Shown here one piece after another: positions 33,458 to 42,475 of a stretch of DNA of 64,000 nucleotides. The notes under the pieces were generated by a model. It was not told where the DNA came from. It saw only the letters and a program-made list of their open reading frames with translations, and searched no databases. This DNA comes from an uncultured Ferrovibrio sp. (GTDB lineage Bacteria; Pseudomonadota; Alphaproteobacteria; Ferrovibrionales; Ferrovibrionaceae), in contig NZ_CALGPC010000010.1 of NCBI RefSeq assembly GCF_937960835.1, positions 124,001 through 188,000 of the forward strand. Direction: 5' to 3'. Position 1 is the first letter of the stretch, and every line of letters starts with the position of its first letter. The position numbers and the translations under genes are program-made.

Positions 33458-34423
33458 ATGCGCAAACCGACCATCCTCGTGACACGCCGAATGCCGCCTG
33501 CCGTGGAGGCAAGGCTGAAACGGGATTACGACGCCCGGCTGAATCCGGACGACCGGATCTACAGCAGCGAGGAATTGATCGCCAAGGCGGCTGGCGCGGA
33601 CGGGATGCTGATCTGCTCCTCCGACAAGATCACTCCGGAGGTGGTGGCCCATCTGCCGGAAAGCGTGAAGATCATCGCCACCTTCTCGGTCGGCTATGAG
33701 CATATCGACGTGATGGCCTGCGAGGCGCGCGGCGTGATCGCGACCAACACGCCAGGCGTGCTGACCGATGCGACGGCGGATATCGCATTCCTTCTCATCC
33801 TCGCCGCCGCCCGGCGAGCCTATGAAGCGCAGACCATGCTGCGCCAGGGGCAATGGACGGGCTGGCATACCACCATGCTGCTGGGCATCGACCTCGCCGG
33901 GAAACGCCTGGGCATCTTCGGCATGGGCCGAATCGGTCAGGCCGTGGCGCGGCGTGCCCTCGGCTTCGGCATGGAGATCCACTACCACAATCGCAGCCGC
34001 CTGCCGCAGGAGCTTGAGGCCGGCGCGACCTACCACCCCACCCTGGAATCCCTGCTGCAGGTCAGCGATGTCCTGTCGATCAACGCGCCCTCGACGCCGG
34101 AGACGCGCAACATCCTGAACGCCGAACGGATCGCCCTGCTGCCCGACGGAGCTATCGTGGTGAACACGGCCCGCGGCGACATGGTGGACGATGCAGCCCT
34201 GATCGGCGCTCTGCGCTCCGGCAAGCTGCGTGCTGCAGGACTCGACGTCTTCGCCGGCGAGCCGAACCTGAACAAGGAATACCTGAGCCTGCCGAATGCC
34301 TATCTGCTGCCGCATATCGGCAGCGCCACCATCGAAACCCGCGACCGCATGGGCTTTACCGCGCTCGACAACCTCGACGCGGTGCTTCTGCACGGCAGGC
34401 CGGCGCCAAACCGTCTCTGGTAG
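33458..34423 (+). CDS. D-2-hydroxyacid dehydrogenase (glyoxylate/hydroxypyruvate reductase type)
   Basis: A 321-residue NAD(P)-dependent dehydrogenase. The Rossmann motif is GIFGMGRIGQAVARRALGFG (about residues 149-168). The catalytic set is the arginine in VNTARGDMVDD, the glutamate in LDVFAGEP, and the histidine in LLPHIGSA. It matches the D-glycerate dehydrogenase / glyoxylate reductase group, reducing glyoxylate or hydroxypyruvate. Two adjacent ATGs exist at 33455 and 33458; the second is better spaced from GGAGG. It is divergent from eipB, with 66 bases between the starts. Confidence 0.92.
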   Translation: MRKPTILVTRRMPPAVEARLKRDYDARLNPDDRIYSSEELIAKAAGADGMLICSSDKITPEVVAHLPESVKIIATFSVGYEHIDVMACEARGVIATNTPGVLTDATADIAFLLILAAARRAYEAQTMLRQGQWTGWHTTMLLGIDLAGKRLGIFGMGRIGQAVARRALGFGMEIHYHNRSRLPQELEAGATYHPTLESLLQVSDVLSINAPSTPETRNILNAERIALLPDGAIVVNTARGDMVDDAALIGALRSGKLRAAGLDVFAGEPNLNKEYLSLPNAYLLPHIGSATIETRDRMGFTALDNLDAVLLHGRPAPNRLW

Positions 34424-34546
34424 GACATCGCCGGCAGGCGGCAAAAACTGCCGGATCTGCATAGTTAATAATGACGGTTTTCCGGCAAAATCGTCTGGCA
34501 CATCGCTTGCTTTAAAGGTGGCGAACGAAGTTTAGACAGTGTCGCC

Positions 34547-35278
34547 ATGACCCTTGCGATCCCTGCCAACGATACCAGGCCCAATCACTGGGCGACGACC
34601 GCGCATGATGCGCATGACGCGAATGCCCCCTCGCCCGGCTTTGCCAGCCTGGTGCTGCGCCTGCGGCTGGCGATGCGGCGCGATCCCGATCCGCGCAAGC
34701 ATACGCTGATCGACCAGATCCTGACGGCGGCAGCGGAAAGCGAGCAGAAGCTGGTCGATCAGGCGGACCGCATCGCTGCGCTGGAAGCGTTGTCCACAAC
34801 CGACGACCTGACCGGCTTGCCCAACCGCCGTGCCTTCCACCTGTATATGGAAACCGAACTGGCGCGGGCGCGGCGCGAAAGCCGCGGCGGCGTGCTGGCC
34901 TTCATCGATCTCGATCATTTCAAGGCGATCAACGACCGGCTGGGCCATGCCGCCGGCGATGCCGTGCTGTGCCAGGTGGCCATGCGGCTGCGGCCTGCGG
35001 CGCGCGCGGCAGATTTCCTGGCGCGCCTGCATGGCGACGAATTCGTGCTGGCGCTTTCCGGCGCCCAGACCGAGCAGGCGGAAGCCCGCCTGGCCGATCT
35101 GGCCGCCCGCATCGAGCGGCAGCCGCTGCGGTTCGGCGATCACCTCATCCCGGTGGCACTCAGCTATGGCCTGACCGCCTATGACGGCAATAGCGAGTTG
35201 AATTCGCTGCTCCGCCGTAGCGACCGGGCGATGTACGACCATAAACAGGCCAAACGGACGTCGCCTGCCCAGTCCTGA
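34547..35278 (+). CDS. Diguanylate cyclase with HGDEF active-site variant
   Basis: A 243-residue soluble protein. The first 80 residues are helical without a recognisable sensor domain, and the last 160 are a GGDEF domain starting LSTTDDLTGLPNRRAFH. The signature is HGDEF (residues 162-166) in place of GGDEF, and an I-site RAAD (153-156) is kept at the correct distance. The metal-binding aspartate is in FIDLDHFKAIND. A first-position change G to H may lower activity or turn the domain into a c-di-GMP sensor. It is monocistronic-looking, with a 123-base A/T-richer leader. Confidence 0.9.
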   Translation: MTLAIPANDTRPNHWATTAHDAHDANAPSPGFASLVLRLRLAMRRDPDPRKHTLIDQILTAAAESEQKLVDQADRIAALEALSTTDDLTGLPNRRAFHLYMETELARARRESRGGVLAFIDLDHFKAINDRLGHAAGDAVLCQVAMRLRPAARAADFLARLHGDEFVLALSGAQTEQAEARLADLAARIERQPLRFGDHLIPVALSYGLTAYDGNSELNSLLRRSDRAMYDHKQAKRTSPAQS

Positions 35279-35359
35279 GCGTCCATCCTGAGCGCGTTGC
35301 CAGCCTGCCGCCTTCGGGCTAGAACCGGCTAAAGCCCCCTATAAAGGATGGAAGCCGCT

Positions 35360-35821
35360 ATGAGCCACGAAGCCCGCCTTGCCGCCCTGAAAATCGAACT
35401 GCCGCAGCCGGCCGCGCCGGCAGCGAATTACGTGCCCTATGTCATCAGCGGCAACCTCGTTTTCGTTGCGGGCCAGATCACCATCTGGAATGGTGAGGTC
35501 CGCTATCTTGGCCGGATCGGCGAAACCCTGTCGGTTGAAGACGGCGTGGCGGCTGCCCGCCTGTGCGGCCTGAACATCATCGCGCAGGTCCGCGCGGCTT
35601 GCGGCGGCAATCTGGACCGGGTGAAGCGCTGCGTGAAACTGGGCGGCTTCGTCAATTGCACGCCCTCCTTCACCGAGCAGCCGAAGGTGATCAACGGCGC
35701 CTCCGACCTGATGGTCGAAGTCTTCGGCGAGGCCGGCAAGCATGCCCGCTTTGCCGTCGGCGCCAATGTCCTGCCGCGCGGCGTCGCCGTTGAGGTCGAC
35801 GCGATCTTCGAAATTGAATGA
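35360..35821 (+). CDS. RidA/YjgF-family protein, copy 1
   Basis: A 153-residue RidA-superfamily protein starting MSHEARLAALKIELPQPAAP. The GNLVFVAGQITIWNGE strand and the C-terminal ARFAVGANVLPRGVAVEVDA keep the arginine used by RidA to hydrolyse enamine/imine intermediates. It is longer than E. coli RidA (about 128 residues) and belongs to the subgroup of about 153 residues common in alphaproteobacteria. GGAAG 5 bases before 35360 supports this start over the ATG at 35348. It heads a likely four-gene operon. Confidence 0.9.
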   Translation: MSHEARLAALKIELPQPAAPAANYVPYVISGNLVFVAGQITIWNGEVRYLGRIGETLSVEDGVAAARLCGLNIIAQVRAACGGNLDRVKRCVKLGGFVNCTPSFTEQPKVINGASDLMVEVFGEAGKHARFAVGANVLPRGVAVEVDAIFEIE

Positions 35822-35825
35822 TGCC

Positions 35826-36290
35826 ATGGCGGGCCAGATCGAAGCTCGGCTTGCCGCACTGGGCCTGACGCTGCCGCCGGCACCTCAGCCCGTCGCCAAT
35901 TACGTCGGCTTTGTCGTCGTCGGCCGGGAAATCCATGTCGCCGGCGTCGGACCGACCTGGGGCCGGGAGGTGCGCCATAGCGGCAAGCTGGGCGCGCAGC
36001 TCGATGTCGCGCAAGGTTACGAAGCGGCTCGCCTCACGGCGCTGAATCTTCTGGCGCATGCCAAAGCCGCCATAGGCGATTTGGATCGCATTACGCGCTG
36101 CGTGAAGCTGTTCTGCCTGGTCAATGCAGTGCCGGAATTCCTGGACGGCACCAAAGTGGCGGACGGCGCGACGGATCTGCTGAACGATCTGTTCGGTCCC
36201 GACAAGCGGCCGGTGAGATCGACGACAACGGCGCCGTCGCTGCCCTTCGATATCGCCTTCGAAGCGGACGGCATTTTCCTTTTCGAGTAA
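35826..36290 (+). CDS. RidA/YjgF-family protein, copy 2 (divergent paralogue)
   Basis: A 154-residue paralogue beginning MAGQIEARLAALGLTLPPAP, only 4 bases after the first copy. It keeps the overall fold, VANYVGFVVVGREIHVAGVG and the RITRCVKLFCLVN segment, but is clearly diverged. The active-site region reads PVRSTTTAPSLPFDIAFEAD. An arginine is still present, while the local A-x-G pattern is replaced by threonines. Either it acts on a different substrate or it forms hetero-trimers with copy 1; the sequence cannot decide. Confidence 0.85.
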   Translation: MAGQIEARLAALGLTLPPAPQPVANYVGFVVVGREIHVAGVGPTWGREVRHSGKLGAQLDVAQGYEAARLTALNLLAHAKAAIGDLDRITRCVKLFCLVNAVPEFLDGTKVADGATDLLNDLFGPDKRPVRSTTTAPSLPFDIAFEADGIFLFE

Positions 36291-36301
36291 AGCGATTTCA
36301 C

Positions 36302-37054
36302 ATGAGCAAACGCGATCTTCCCAAGTGGCTGACAAAAACGCCGATTGCGCATCGCGGTCTGCATGACATCGCCAAGGGCGTGCCGGAGAACTCCCTGCTC
36401 GCCTTTCAGAAAGCCATCGAGGGTGATTACGCCATCGAACTTGACGTCCGCCTCACCGGCGACGGTCAGGTGGTGGTCTTCCACGATCCGGACCTGCGAC
36501 GTCTCTGCGGCCGCGAAGGCATCGTGGCGCAGATACCGCTGGCGGAACTGAAGGAACTGACGCTGCTCGGAACCCAGGAAAAGGTGCCGAGCTTCCGCGA
36601 CGTGCTCGATATGGTGAAGGGCCGTGTGCCGCTGGTCGTCGAAATAAAGAAGGAAAAAGGCGAACCGGCGGGCATCCTGGACGCCAGCGTCGCCCGCATG
36701 CTGCAGCATTATCCGGGCCCCTTCGTGGTGCAGTCCTTCAATCCGCGCACCGTGAAGTGGTTTCAGAAGAACGCGCCGCAAATCGTGCGCGGCCAGATTT
36801 CAACTGACCTTGCCAACATGACCAAAGGCCTTAGCTGGTTCAGCCGGCTGCAGTTGAAACGCGCGCTGATGACCGGCTACGGCGAACCCGACTTCCTTGC
36901 ATACGATGTCCGCGACCTGCCATCCGAGATTACGGCGGCGGCGCGGCGGCGCGGCCTGCCGATTTTAAGCTGGACGGTGCGGACCCCGGCCGAGCGCGCG
37001 CGTGCCGCAGCACATGCCGACAACATCATCTTCGAGGAGCTGTCGACCAACTGA
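36302..37054 (+). CDS. Cytoplasmic glycerophosphodiester phosphodiesterase
   Basis: A 250-residue GDPD without a signal peptide. The catalytic box is IAHRGLHDIAKGVPENS (about residues 15-31), with IELDVRLTGDG and VFHDPDLRRL following. Compared with the exported GDPD at 24618 it is shorter and lacks the insert between the HRG box and the barrel. It starts 11 bases after the second RidA gene and ends with a TGATG junction to the acyltransferase, so it sits inside the operon. Confidence 0.92.
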   Translation: MSKRDLPKWLTKTPIAHRGLHDIAKGVPENSLLAFQKAIEGDYAIELDVRLTGDGQVVVFHDPDLRRLCGREGIVAQIPLAELKELTLLGTQEKVPSFRDVLDMVKGRVPLVVEIKKEKGEPAGILDASVARMLQHYPGPFVVQSFNPRTVKWFQKNAPQIVRGQISTDLANMTKGLSWFSRLQLKRALMTGYGEPDFLAYDVRDLPSEITAAARRRGLPILSWTVRTPAERARAAAHADNIIFEELSTN

Positions 37055-38241
37055 TGCCAGGGGCCACCGGACCGGCAGACACGATCACCATACGCAGCCT
37101 CAAGCGGGTATCAGACATACCCGCCGCGCGCTGGGATCGCTGTGCCGGGACCGAAAACCCTTTCCTCGCGCATGCCTTCCTCGATGCACTGGAACAATCG
37201 GGCTGCGTTACGCCGCGGACCGGGTGGCAGCCGATCCATCTGGTGGCCGAGACACCGGATGGCGAAATCGCCGGCATCCTGCCGCTTTATGTCAAAGGCC
37301 ATAGCCAGGGCGAATACATCTTCGATCATGCCTGGGCTGATGCCTATGCCCGCGCCGGCGGGAGCTACTATCCAAAGCTGTTATCCGCCGTCCCTTTCAC
37401 CCCGGTGACAGGTCCGCGGTTTTTAGTCGCGCCCGGACAGGATTTCGCGGCCATTGCAGGCGCGCTGCTGCAGGGCGCCAAGGAAATTGCGCGCGAACAC
37501 GGCCTTTCGTCTCTGCATGTGAATTTCCTGCCCAAGGCGCAGAGCGACTGGGCGCAGAGCGCAGGCATGCTGTTGCGGCTGGGCGAGCAGTTCCATTGGA
37601 CGAATGACGGCTATCGCGACTTTGACGATTTCCTGGAGCAACTCGCCTCACGCAAGCGCAAGACGATCCGCAAGGAACGCCGCGAGGCGGTGGCGGCAGG
37701 CATCGACATCGTCACGCTTTCCGGCGGCGACCTGACCGACGAGCATTGGGATGCCTTTTTTGGGTTCTACATGGATACCGGCAGCCGCAAATGGGGCCGG
37801 CCGTACTTAAACCGCGAGTTCTTCCGCCGCCTGCATGCCAGCATGGCCGACCGCGTGGTGCTGGTAATGGCGCGCCGAGAGGGCCGCTGGATCGCGGGCG
37901 CCTGGAACATGCTGGGTAGCGACACGCTATATGGCCGCAACTGGGGCTGTATCGAATATCACCCCTGCCTGCATTTCGAATGCTGCTATTACCAGGCCAT
38001 CGACTATGCGATCCGCCATGGCCTGAAGCGTGTGGAGGCCGGCGCCCAGGGCGAACACAAGCTGGCCCGCGGCTATCTGCCCGTGCCGATCTACTCGGTC
38101 CACTGGCTGACCGATCCCGGCTTTCAGGCTGCGGTGGCGCGCTATCTGGAAGAAGAGCGCGCCTATATGGAGGGGGTGATCGAGGCGCTGGATCAGCATT
38201 CTCCCTTCCGCCAGGCCGGTCCGCCGCCGGATAGCGATTAG
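37054..38241 (+). CDS. GNAT/FemAB-like N-acyltransferase (COG3146 type)
   Basis: A 395-residue protein of the FemAB-like group formerly called DUF482. Diagnostic stretches are FLAHAFLDALEQSGCV (about residues 33-48), SLHVNFLPKAQSDW, and FHWTNDGYRDFDDFLEQLAS followed by SRKRKTIRKERR (about 170-207). GRNWGCIEYHPCLHFECCYY lies near 290-309. These proteins resemble peptidoglycan-bridge transferases, but their substrates are undefined. The ATG at 37054 overlaps the preceding stop by one base. Confidence 0.88.
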   Translation: MPGATGPADTITIRSLKRVSDIPAARWDRCAGTENPFLAHAFLDALEQSGCVTPRTGWQPIHLVAETPDGEIAGILPLYVKGHSQGEYIFDHAWADAYARAGGSYYPKLLSAVPFTPVTGPRFLVAPGQDFAAIAGALLQGAKEIAREHGLSSLHVNFLPKAQSDWAQSAGMLLRLGEQFHWTNDGYRDFDDFLEQLASRKRKTIRKERREAVAAGIDIVTLSGGDLTDEHWDAFFGFYMDTGSRKWGRPYLNREFFRRLHASMADRVVLVMARREGRWIAGAWNMLGSDTLYGRNWGCIEYHPCLHFECCYYQAIDYAIRHGLKRVEAGAQGEHKLARGYLPVPIYSVHWLTDPGFQAAVARYLEEERAYMEGVIEALDQHSPFRQAGPPPDSD

Positions 38242-38317
38242 CCCCCCAGAACTGCGCCAACGAATGGCGTGCATTACCGCGTCAGGCTAAGATAGCCCCG
38301 TAACACGGAGGGGTATC

Positions 38318-38752
38318 ATGACCAGCCTGCCGCATGATGCGGGATGCATTTTCTGCAAGATCGTCGACGGCGAGGCGCCGAGCTTCAAGCTTTACGAAGA
38401 CGAGCTCAGCTTCGCGATCATGGACATCAACCCCTTCAATCACGGCCATGCCCTGGTGCTGAGCAAGGGGCATTACGCCAATATCCATGAGGTAACGGAC
38501 GACAGCATTTCGGCTGTGGCGCGCACCGCCAAGAAGATCGCTGCCGCCGTGAACGACGTGGTCAAGCCGGATGGCATCAACATCGTGCAGGCCAACGGCC
38601 AGGGGGCAGCCCAGTCCGTGCAGCATTACCATGTCCATGTGCTGCCGCGCCGCATCGGCGATAACGCCAGGCTGAACTGGAGCCTGACGCCCGGCGATCA
38701 GGACAGCATTGCCAAGCTGGCCGCCGATATCCGCGCGATCTTGAAGACCTAG
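38318..38752 (+). CDS. HIT-family hydrolase
   Basis: A 144-residue histidine-triad protein. CIFCKIVDGEAPSFKLYED is the usual N-terminus and has the CxxC zinc pair. The triad is QHYHVHVLPRR (about residues 105-115), and the general motif FNHGHALVLSKGHY precedes it. HIT proteins hydrolyse nucleoside phosphoramidates or dinucleoside polyphosphates. AGGGG lies before the ATG. It converges on the ABC permease gene with a 4-base overlap of the stops. Confidence 0.94.
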   Translation: MTSLPHDAGCIFCKIVDGEAPSFKLYEDELSFAIMDINPFNHGHALVLSKGHYANIHEVTDDSISAVARTAKKIAAAVNDVVKPDGINIVQANGQGAAQSVQHYHVHVLPRRIGDNARLNWSLTPGDQDSIAKLAADIRAILKT

Positions 38753-39672
38753 CGCAGTTTCGGGTTCAGCGCGTCGCGCAGCCAGTCGCCCAGCACATTC
38801 ACCGCCAGCACCAGCAGCACCAGGGTCAGCGCCGGGAAGAAGGTGATCCACCACTCGCCGCTGAACAGGAAGCTTTGGCCGATGCGGATAAGAGTGCCGA
38901 GCGAAGGCTGGGTCGGCGGTACGCCGACGCCGAGGAAACTCAGCGTCGCCTCCGACAGCACCGCCAGAGCCAAGCCGACCGTGGCCAGCACCAGCACCGG
39001 CCCCAGCGTATTGGGTAGCACATGGCGCCAGACGATGCTCCAGGACGGCAGGCCGATCACCTTGGCGGCGGCCACGTAATCCTTGTTGCGCTCGACCAGC
39101 GCCGCAGACCGCGCCACGCGGGCGAATTGCGGCCAGTCGGCAATCCCGATGGCGAAGATCAGCACGAAGATCGCGATCTCATGATGCAGGTCGCGCGGCA
39201 AAGCGGTACGCGCAATCCCGTCAATCATCAACGCGATCAGGATGCTCGGGATGGTTAGCTGGACGTCGGCGATACGCATCACCGCCACATCGAGCAGGCC
39301 GCCGCGATAGCCGCAAAGCACGCCTAGGAGCGTGCCGAAGACCGCTGCGAAGGCAATCGCCGCGAAACCGACCAGCAGCGAAATCCGGCTGCCGTAGAGG
39401 ATCGTGGAAAACAGATCACGGCCCTGATCGTCGGTGCCCAGCAGGAAGTCGGCCGAACCGCCCTCGCTCCAGGCCGGTGGAGTGAAGGCATTCATCAGCC
39501 GCACGGCGCTTGGGTCGAACGGATTGTAGGGCGCGATCCAGGGCGCCAGGATAGCGGCGGCGATGATCACCAAAGCCACGATGGCGGCGATCACCACCGA
39601 GGGCGAACGGCGGAAGCTGTAGGCGATGTCGCTGTCATACCAGCGGCGCAGCGCGGTCGTGGCCTGGCTCAT
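38749..39672 (-). CDS. ABC peptide-type transporter permease (DppC/OppC-like)
   Basis: A 307-residue permease beginning MSQATTALRRWYDSDIAYSF, with an OppC-type N-terminal domain (a first helix, then LAPWIAPYNPFDP) and the binding-protein-dependent transport fold. The EAA-like loop is around ARSAALVERNKDYVAAAKVI, followed by PNTLGPVLVLATVGLALA. The ATG at 39672 overlaps the stop of the partner permease in ATGA, which fixes the start. It forms the heterodimeric channel with the upstream gene. Confidence 0.92.
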   Translation of the reverse strand: MSQATTALRRWYDSDIAYSFRRSPSVVIAAIVALVIIAAAILAPWIAPYNPFDPSAVRLMNAFTPPAWSEGGSADFLLGTDDQGRDLFSTILYGSRISLLVGFAAIAFAAVFGTLLGVLCGYRGGLLDVAVMRIADVQLTIPSILIALMIDGIARTALPRDLHHEIAIFVLIFAIGIADWPQFARVARSAALVERNKDYVAAAKVIGLPSWSIVWRHVLPNTLGPVLVLATVGLALAVLSEATLSFLGVGVPPTQPSLGTLIRIGQSFLFSGEWWITFFPALTLVLLVLAVNVLGDWLRDALNPKLR

Positions 39673-40661
39673 GTCGCCTTCCCCGCCGCCTTGCTGCGGT
39701 CCAGACGCAGCCGCGGATCGATCACGAAATAGACCAGATCGACCGCGAGATTGAGCACGACGAACATGAACCCTACCATGACGAGATAGGCCGCCATCAC
39801 GGGGATGTCGGCAAAGCCGACCGCCTGGATGAACAGCAGGCCCATGCCCGGCCACTGGAAGACGGTTTCGGTGACGATCGAGAAAGCAATCAGCGAGCCG
39901 ATCTGCAGGCCGATGATGGTGACCACCGGCATCAGCGTGTTCTTCAGCGCATGACGGAAATGCACAATCCGGTCGGTCAGTCCCCGGGCGCGGGCGAATT
40001 TGATGTAATCGGTGCGCAGGACCTCCAGCATCTCGGTCCGCACGAGGCGCAGCACCAGGGTGAGCTGATACAGGCTGAGCGTAATGGCGGGCATGATGAT
40101 GGCAGCCCAGCCCGACTTGGTCAGAAAGCCAGTACTCCACCATCCGAGCGAGACCACCTCGCCGCGGCCGAAGCTTGGCAGCAGATCGAACTGCACAGAG
40201 AAGAGATAGATCAGGCCGATGCCGATCACGAAAGTGGGCAGCGACACGCCGACCAGGCTGGAGGTCAGCACGAAACGGCTCAGCCAGCTATCGCGCCGCA
40301 AGGCCGTGTAGATGCCGAGCGGCAGGCCGATGGCGATGGCCAGCGCGGCAGAGAGAAAGACGAGCTCCAGCGTCGCCGGTAGACGCTCCTGGATCAGCAC
40401 CGAGACCGGACGCTTGAGACGGTAGGACAGCCCAAAATCGCCCTCCATCGCATTGCCGATGAAACGGGCGAACTGAACCAGAGCCGGATCGTCCAAGCCA
40501 AGCCGCTCGCGCAGCTCCTGACGGTCGGTCGTCGTGGCTTCCTGGCCGACCATGTTGTTGATCGGATCGCCGACATAATTGAACAGCAGGAACGCGACCA
40601 GCGCGACGGCAAGCATGACAGCCACCGCCTGGGCCAAGCGTCCGATAACGTAACCGAGCAT
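39669..40661 (-). CDS. ABC peptide-type transporter permease (DppB/OppB-like)
   Basis: A 330-residue permease starting MLGYVIGRLAQAVAVMLAVA, with the OppB-type arrangement: one N-terminal helix, a periplasmic region containing RQELRERLGLDDP, and five more helices. The cytoplasmic coupling loop contains LEVLRTDYIKFARARGLTDR. The DxxxARxRG-like loop contacts the missing ATPases. It sits 61 bases downstream of the binding-protein gene, behind a terminator-like hairpin that may lower its expression. Confidence 0.92.
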   Translation of the reverse strand: MLGYVIGRLAQAVAVMLAVALVAFLLFNYVGDPINNMVGQEATTTDRQELRERLGLDDPALVQFARFIGNAMEGDFGLSYRLKRPVSVLIQERLPATLELVFLSAALAIAIGLPLGIYTALRRDSWLSRFVLTSSLVGVSLPTFVIGIGLIYLFSVQFDLLPSFGRGEVVSLGWWSTGFLTKSGWAAIIMPAITLSLYQLTLVLRLVRTEMLEVLRTDYIKFARARGLTDRIVHFRHALKNTLMPVVTIIGLQIGSLIAFSIVTETVFQWPGMGLLFIQAVGFADIPVMAAYLVMVGFMFVVLNLAVDLVYFVIDPRLRLDRSKAAGKAT

Positions 40662-40674
40662 GGGGCCCTATAGG

Positions 40675-40707
40675 AAAAATGCCCCGGCCGGTTGGGCCGG
40701 TCGGGGC
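40675..40707 (-). terminator. Terminator-like hairpin inside the ABC transporter operon
   Basis: In RNA from the minus strand, GCCCCG-A-CCGG pairs with CCGG-C-CGGGGC (40681-40707; one A-C mismatch, loop CCCAA), followed by ATTTTTCC. It lies between the binding-protein gene and the first permease. Partial termination here would give excess binding protein, a common arrangement. Confidence 0.75.
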
Positions 40708-40722
40708 GCGTCGCACTGCGGC

Positions 40723-42321
40723 TTACTTCATTCTGGCGAAATGGAAGCGCGGCACATTGTCCGCGATGATCGGCATGTCGAGCTTATCGCTCATCGCCCA
40801 GTTCAACACCTGGTGATGCAGCGGCAGGTAGATGATCTCGTCATTGACGATCTGCCAGGCGTCGGCGATCAGCTTGTCACGCTTGCCCTGATCCAGTTCG
40901 GTCAGCATGGCGTTGATCATGCCGTCCAGCTTCGGGTTCGAGTAATTGGTGAAGTTCCAGGTGCCGTTCTTGCCGTCGGGTGTCTGCACCAGATACGAGA
41001 ACACGTAGTGGGAGTCGAAGGTCGGCACGCCCCAGCCGAGCAGGAAGAAGCTGGTATCCTTCTTCTGCAGCTTGGGGAAATGCAGTGTCTTCGACTGCGC
41101 CGCCAGATCGACCTTGATGCCGACCTGCGCCAGCATGCCGACAACGGCCTGGCAGATGCCCTCATCGTTGACATAGCGGTCGTTCGAGCAATCGAGCCGC
41201 ACGCCGAATCCGTTCGGATAACCGGCTTCCGCCAGCAGCGCCTTGGCCTTGTTCACGTCATAGGGCAGACGCTTGTCGATGGCCTTGTCATAGCCATGCA
41301 CACCCGGCGAGGTGATCATGCCGGCGATCACCGCGTCGCCGCGCATGATCTTCTGCTGGATCGCGTTCATGTCGATGGCGTGATACATCGCCTGACGCAC
41401 GCGTTTGTCTGCGAAGGGGTTCTTGCCCTTCACATCGGAGTATTTCAGCTCCGGGCTGCCGACATCGAGGCCCAGGAAGATCGAGCGGATCTCGTTGGTC
41501 TTCTTCACCTGCAGGCCGGGCGAACGCTTCACGCGCTCCACGTCCTGCACCGGCACGTCGAGCACGAAATCGAGCTGGCCCGAGATCAGCGCCGCGACGC
41601 GGGTTGCTGGCGTGGTCACGGGGGTGTAGACGATCTCGTCGATGTTATGCGGATTGTCCTTCAGGCCCCACCAGTTCGGGTTCTTCACCATCACCGTGCG
41701 AACATCCTGCTCGCGCAGCTTCAGCATGAAGGGGCCGGTGCCATTGGTATTGCGAACAGCGAAGGTCTCTTCCTTGTCCTTGTAGGATTGCGGGTTGACC
41801 ACGTTGTTCTTCTCAGCCCAGACCTTGGACATGATGAAGATGTTGGCGATCTGGTTCGGCAGGATCGGATTCGGGCCGTTGGTCTCGACATGCACCGTGT
41901 GCGAGTCGGCCTTCCTCACATCCTTGATGCTGGCGATGTAGGTCTTGAAGTCCGAGTTCGGATGCTGTGCGCGCTTCACCGAAAAGACGACGTCATCGGC
42001 GGTGAAGTCGGAGCCATCGTGGAACTTCACGCCCTCGCGCAGCTTGAATTCCCAGGTGGTGTCGTTCACCGGCTTCCACGAGGTGGCGAGAGCCGGCACG
42101 AACTTCAGATCGGCGCTGTAGCCGACGAGACCTTCATAGCTCTGAAAGCTGCCGGTACGGGTCAGGCCTTCATTCTGACTATGCGGATCCATCGTCAGAT
42201 AGTCGCCCTGGCTCGCCCAGCGCAGCGTCTTTGCCTGCGCCAATGCATCGCCATGAACGATTGGAGCGGCCAGCATGAAAGCCCCCGCCAGCAGCGCGGC
42301 CTTCAAACGGATAACGGCCAT
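40723..42321 (-). CDS. ABC transporter substrate-binding protein, family 5
   Basis: A 532-residue extracellular solute-binding protein of the DppA/OppA family. The signal peptide is MAVIRLKAALLAGAFMLAAP with cleavage near ALAQA. The family-5 entry TLRWASQGDYLTMDPHSQNE and DVVFSVKRAQHPNSD (about residues 115-130) are typical. The start at 42321 has AGGAGG 8 bases upstream. It probably captures peptides or similar oligomers; specificity is unknown. The 154-base leader up to clpA is A/T-rich and contains no gene; a precise promoter could not be fixed. No ABC ATPase gene is linked. Confidence 0.93.
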   Translation of the reverse strand: MAVIRLKAALLAGAFMLAAPIVHGDALAQAKTLRWASQGDYLTMDPHSQNEGLTRTGSFQSYEGLVGYSADLKFVPALATSWKPVNDTTWEFKLREGVKFHDGSDFTADDVVFSVKRAQHPNSDFKTYIASIKDVRKADSHTVHVETNGPNPILPNQIANIFIMSKVWAEKNNVVNPQSYKDKEETFAVRNTNGTGPFMLKLREQDVRTVMVKNPNWWGLKDNPHNIDEIVYTPVTTPATRVAALISGQLDFVLDVPVQDVERVKRSPGLQVKKTNEIRSIFLGLDVGSPELKYSDVKGKNPFADKRVRQAMYHAIDMNAIQQKIMRGDAVIAGMITSPGVHGYDKAIDKRLPYDVNKAKALLAEAGYPNGFGVRLDCSNDRYVNDEGICQAVVGMLAQVGIKVDLAAQSKTLHFPKLQKKDTSFFLLGWGVPTFDSHYVFSYLVQTPDGKNGTWNFTNYSNPKLDGMINAMLTELDQGKRDKLIADAWQIVNDEIIYLPLHHQVLNWAMSDKLDMPIIADNVPRFHFARMK

Positions 42322-42475
42322 GGATAAGCCTCCTGTTAAATTATTTTTTGTTGTGCACGGACGTGCGGTTTTACTGGACACGGAGGTTGAACCCTCGCGT
42401 CTCATTGTCCGCGATGGTAATTTTTATTCGCTTTTATGTCTATGATTTCGCCGCCAACTAACCTAATGGTAGCGG

